64,000 nt of DNA, taken from assembly GCA_029243545.1 (NCBI GenBank), contig JAQWRV010000018.1, forward strand, positions 1 through 64,000. The letters run 5' to 3'. The position numbers and the translations under genes were made by a program. Positions 61,168 to 64,000 of the stretch are shown here, in pieces. Numbering within the stretch: the first letter of the stretch is position 1; each line of letters opens with the position of its first letter. The notes beneath the pieces were generated by a model. It was not told the DNA's origin. It made no database searches and saw only the letters and a list, made by a program, of their open reading frames with translations. Source of the stretch: Rhodospirillaceae bacterium (lineage in GTDB: Bacteria > Pseudomonadota > Alphaproteobacteria > Rhodospirillales > Rhodospirillaceae).

Positions 61168-61986
61168 CTACTTGTCCGGCATGTCAGCGTATTGATCGCG
61201 CCATGCGCCCAAAGGAACACCGGGTTCGTTTCTCATGGCGAAGGCCTTGCCGCGAGCTGCGGGATTGGTCAGCGCATCCAGCGTAACGAGGGCGATATCA
61301 CCAGCGGTGATCTGCGAGACGTAATAGTCTTTTCGAGCCAGCAGAATGAAACCGGTTTTGCCGCCGGGTTCTTCGGGCACGCGCCCCGGTGCGATGATGG
61401 TGTGACTCAGGCCGCCTTCCCTGACGACGGCTTCACCCTTGGTTTTGAAATGACGCACATAGTTCTTGGCGGGGTTCTTGGTCTGGTCAACCTGGGGGCC
61501 GGACGTAGCTGTTGAAATCAGCACAAAGTGTTTCACCTGCGCCGCTTTTGCGGCTTCTACCAAATTGCGCATGCCGTGGTAGTCCACCATCTCGGGACTA
61601 TAGGCGCCGACCCATTCGGATGAGCGGATCGACGACACCACGTAGTCGACATCCGACATGGGCCCCACCAATGTGCGCGGATCACGCACGTCGGCTTGGA
61701 CCCATTCATAGTCTCCCGAAAATCTGCTTTTAGCCCTTGCCACATTACGGGTCACGCCGCGCACTTGATAACCGGCTTCGTAAATAGTTTCTGCGATGAA
61801 GCGTCCGATCCGCCCGGTAGCCCCGAGAATCAGAACGCGGCCCTTGCTGTTAGCGGGGCTACTTTCGGTGCCGCTTTCAGTCCCGGCTGCGAAGGCCTGA
61901 GGTAAAGGCAACAGCAGAACCGCGGCAACACCCTGCACCATCGTCCGTCGTTTTATGACGTGCCCCCGTGTGGTTTTTTCTGACAC
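61168..61986 (-). CDS. exported NAD(P)-binding atypical SDR protein 3
   Basis: A 272-residue NmrA-like protein with a Tat-type signal (IKRRTMVQGVAAVLLLPLPQ). The Rossmann motif is VLILGATGRIGRFIAETIY, followed by VRGVTRNVARAKSRF and the acidic VQADVRDPRTLVG. The later VSSIRSSEW, FVLISTATSGPQ and IIAPGRVPEEPGGKTG fit the same subfamily as the proteins at 17863 and 20599. Tat export would allow a bound cofactor to travel with it. The start appears to be GTG at 61986 with a weak ribosome site. It may be co-transcribed with the two FGE-like genes. Confidence 0.82.
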   Translation of the reverse strand: MSEKTTRGHVIKRRTMVQGVAAVLLLPLPQAFAAGTESGTESSPANSKGRVLILGATGRIGRFIAETIYEAGYQVRGVTRNVARAKSRFSGDYEWVQADVRDPRTLVGPMSDVDYVVSSIRSSEWVGAYSPEMVDYHGMRNLVEAAKAAQVKHFVLISTATSGPQVDQTKNPAKNYVRHFKTKGEAVVREGGLSHTIIAPGRVPEEPGGKTGFILLARKDYYVSQITAGDIALVTLDALTNPAARGKAFAMRNEPGVPLGAWRDQYADMPDK

Positions 61987-62100
61987 CGGATGAAAACGGC
62001 TTCCAAATAAAGTCTATCTGTCAGAGGTATCGCGGGCAATGATAAGGATCATAAAAACGGGGGCGCGATCATTCCGTCTGATCGCTTTCCAATGAACGTT

Positions 62101-64000
62101 TTAGAAGTCTGCCGCGACGGAAAATTCAACACGGCGCGCCTCGAAGGGACGGATCTGGCTGGAGACATTGGGCGTAATGCTGTTGCTGTTGGTGAGATTG
62201 CGGCCTTGCAGGCGAAACCGCACCGGGACATCGGATAGGGTCGTCGTGTAGCGCACGCCGGCATCAAAGGTAGTCACACCCGAGATGCGGCGCGTATTAG
62301 CCACGTTGAGAAAACGCGATGAGACGCTTTCCACCTTGGCATCCAAAGCCAATCCTTGAACGGCCTCCGGCTGGTACTGCAGGTTCACCCGCAAGAGGCG
62401 TGGAATAGGACCGATCGCTGTCAACGTCGTCGCCCCCGCTGCCGCCGTGCTGTCAGTGGTGCGCGGTTGAAGCAATACCGTGCCCGCGACCACGGTGAAA
62501 CGGTCCGTGACCGCCCCTGCGAGCGACAACTCCACACCACGGTGACGAATGTCGCCTAATTGCCGGAACAGATTGAACTGATCCAATGCGTAGTAGGGCT
62601 TGTCGATTTGAAAGACACCTGCAACGAATTGCAGATTGGATCGAATTTGATAGCGGATCCCGGCATCGACCTGACGGGTCAACGCCGCCGGTACGGCCTC
62701 GTCGCGGTTGACCGCGTTGCCTGGCGCCGTGCCCAACTCTTCAAAGCCGCGTGAATAACTGGCATAGGCGGCGAGCTTTGACGACAGGTAGACGGCGGCG
62801 CCCGCGTTGTAAAGCCATGGAGATGTACTGCCTTCAACCGGCACAGCCCCACTGCGGGTCCGCATGCGTTTGTAGTCGGACTTCTGCAGGGCCATGCTCA
62901 ATTGCCCGGCGCCTTGCCAGACCCCTTCATAGGCAATGCCGCCGGTGACTTGCTTGGTCTCGGTCAGCGTTGGGTCAGTGGTTTGAAACTGCGGTTCGAC
63001 CAGGTCGGGAAACGCGCCCAGCGTCACCCTGCCGAACTGACGCAGATCACCGCCGCCAAAGGTACTGCTGCGATCGCGCGCCCGGGCATTGAAGTAAACC
63101 GTGTGGCGGCGCGCGTTTTGAACAAAGGATTTAGACAGGCGTACTTCTCCCGAAGTGGAAAAGGTGCCCCGGGGCGGCGTCTGCGCGATGGCGTAGTCGC
63201 CCTCACCCAAGGCATCGGTATTCAGCACGAAGGCGGTGAACGACCTTGGGGTGTTATTCTCGGAGCGAAAGAGTCCGGCTTTGAGAGTCCATTGGTCTGG
63301 CAGGTCCACTTCACTGACCAAACCATAGTTGTAGTGACGTAACCCGAAAAAGAGCCAGTCAGGACTGGTTATATCTTCAGCGCGAAATGTTGGCGGTTCG
63401 TTGTCGCCAAGAAAAATGCGCGGCCGGTCACCGTCGACGGCGCTAGTTTTTGAATAGCTGACGAACGGAATGACGGACACAGAGTCATTCGGTGTCCAAT
63501 GAGCGATGAAGCCGGCGTCGTAGCCCTCGTCTCCCACCGCAAATTGATGCGCCGTGTTGCGCTTGTAGCCAAGGCCGGCCCCGATGCTGAGAACGTTTTC
63601 AACAACAGGGATCTGCGTATCAATTTCAGCGGTGTGCCTGGCATAGGAAAACAGCGCGCCTTCCGTTGCCACCACACTGGTGACATAGCGGTCTCCCGGA
63701 ACACGCAATTTAAAATCCACCACCCCTGTGGGTGCTGGAAGAGGATACCCCTGGGCACTGATACCGACGTGAATGGTGGAGCCGCGCCGAATGCGCACAT
63801 TGGGTGCGGCTGCTTGATCAAAGAACAGCCCGTTAATGCGCAGGTTGCCGGCCTGGCTCGGACTGAAGCCGCGGGCGCTGGACGAACTATAGAGCCCGAT
63901 CTCTTCGCTGCCGACGACTGTGCCAAAAGCATCACCGGCTTCGGCAACGGCGTTTTCTCCGGCCCGTTGGGCCTGCGCCGTTCCAATCCCGGGCCCGATC
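62101..64000 (-). CDS. TonB-dependent outer-membrane receptor, 5' end beyond the window
   Basis: The frame is open from the right edge to the stop at 62101, giving over 630 residues. Near the edge GTAQAQRAGENAVAEAGDAF looks like the end of a signal peptide and mature start, followed by plug-domain sequence (YSSSSARGFSPSQAGNLRIN, then GLFFDQAAAPNVRIRRGS). The rest is a beta barrel of alternating strands, ending with aromatic FSVAADF as outer-membrane proteins do. The apparent start at 63798 is an internal GTG. It imports siderophores or other ligands with TonB; the ligand is unknown. Confidence 0.9.
   Translation of the reverse strand, partial: IGPGIGTAQAQRAGENAVAEAGDAFGTVVGSEEIGLYSSSSARGFSPSQAGNLRINGLFFDQAAAPNVRIRRGSTIHVGISAQGYPLPAPTGVVDFKLRVPGDRYVTSVVATEGALFSYARHTAEIDTQIPVVENVLSIGAGLGYKRNTAHQFAVGDEGYDAGFIAHWTPNDSVSVIPFVSYSKTSAVDGDRPRIFLGDNEPPTFRAEDITSPDWLFFGLRHYNYGLVSEVDLPDQWTLKAGLFRSENNTPRSFTAFVLNTDALGEGDYAIAQTPPRGTFSTSGEVRLSKSFVQNARRHTVYFNARARDRSSTFGGGDLRQFGRVTLGAFPDLVEPQFQTTDPTLTETKQVTGGIAYEGVWQGAGQLSMALQKSDYKRMRTRSGAVPVEGSTSPWLYNAGAAVYLSSKLAAYASYSRGFEELGTAPGNAVNRDEAVPAALTRQVDAGIRYQIRSNLQFVAGVFQIDKPYYALDQFNLFRQLGDIRHRGVELSLAGAVTDRFTVVAGTVLLQPRTTDSTAAAGATTLTAIGPIPRLLRVNLQYQPEAVQGLALDAKVESVSSRFLNVANTRRISGVTTFDAGVRYTTTLSDVPVRFRLQGRNLTNSNSITPNVSSQIRPFEARRVEFSVAADF

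Noticed and set aside
63369-63986. A 205-codon frame overlapping the TonB receptor gene
   Set aside because: It is the same strand in another frame; the receptor frame is open to the right edge and carries plug-domain sequence, so this is a shadow.
1-64000. CRISPR arrays, insertion sequences, phage genes
   Set aside because: No spaced direct repeats, transposase motifs or terminal inverted repeats were seen on reading the window.

Overview
The window reads as chromosomal DNA of a Gram-negative bacterium, most likely a free-living alphaproteobacterium. That placement is inference. It rests on outer-membrane and periplasmic features (a TonB-dependent receptor, TRAP and peptide-type solute receptors, c- and b-type cytochromes), many twin-arginine (Tat) signals, a tRNA-Thr of alphaproteobacterial type and evenly GC-rich coding sequence. 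No phage, insertion sequence or CRISPR array was found. Nearly all genes are metabolic or transport genes.

Layout. 1-545: AT-rich DNA with the tail of one reading frame and a tRNA-Thr(GGT) whose 5' acceptor strand does not pair. 561-7567: a spinster-type MFS transporter, a membrane cytochrome b with a small partner, and a divergent Tat-exported molybdenum hydroxylase (FeS, Mo and FAD subunits) ending in a 51-residue membrane protein that overlaps the FAD gene. 7598-16447: a compact leftward set of amine oxidase, double-domain nitrilase, peptide-type solute receptor, alpha/beta hydrolase, DUF1838 protein and Rieske oxygenase alpha and beta. 16519-23405: a broken pirin gene, an orphan TRAP receptor, and a duplicated two-gene module (double-domain nitrilase plus exported NAD(P)-fold protein). 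23555-32670: a lysine aminomutase-like radical SAM enzyme, an amino-acid/Na+ symporter, a sulfide:quinone oxidoreductase-like flavoprotein, a tannase/feruloyl esterase, a broken VOC gene, cytochrome b561, and two alpha/beta hydrolases lacking the serine nucleophile. 32787-45105: an SDR, an amidohydrolase pair with one member stripped of metal ligands, another solute receptor, a sulfotransferase-like protein, an NTF2-like protein, a CpcT-like protein next to a second amine oxidase, a methyltransferase, a PspF-type DNA-binding remnant and a TPR protein. 45368-52758: an ABC-F ATPase, the Memo/AMMECR1 pair, a complete TRAP transporter and a small cytochrome c. 52973-64000: an intradiol dioxygenase, three Tat-exported M24 peptidase-like proteins, two formylglycine-generating-enzyme-like proteins, another NAD(P)-fold protein and a TonB receptor running off the right edge.

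Taken together the genes look like an accessory catabolic region for nitrogen-containing and aromatic compounds. Several transport routes feed nitrilase/amidase, amine oxidase, amidohydrolase, molybdenum hydroxylase, Rieske and intradiol chemistry, much of it predicted to be periplasmic. Two themes deserve attention. One is paralogue sets in which a partner or domain has lost its catalytic residues. The other is a scatter of genes broken by single in-frame stops or deletions, pointing to active gene decay.
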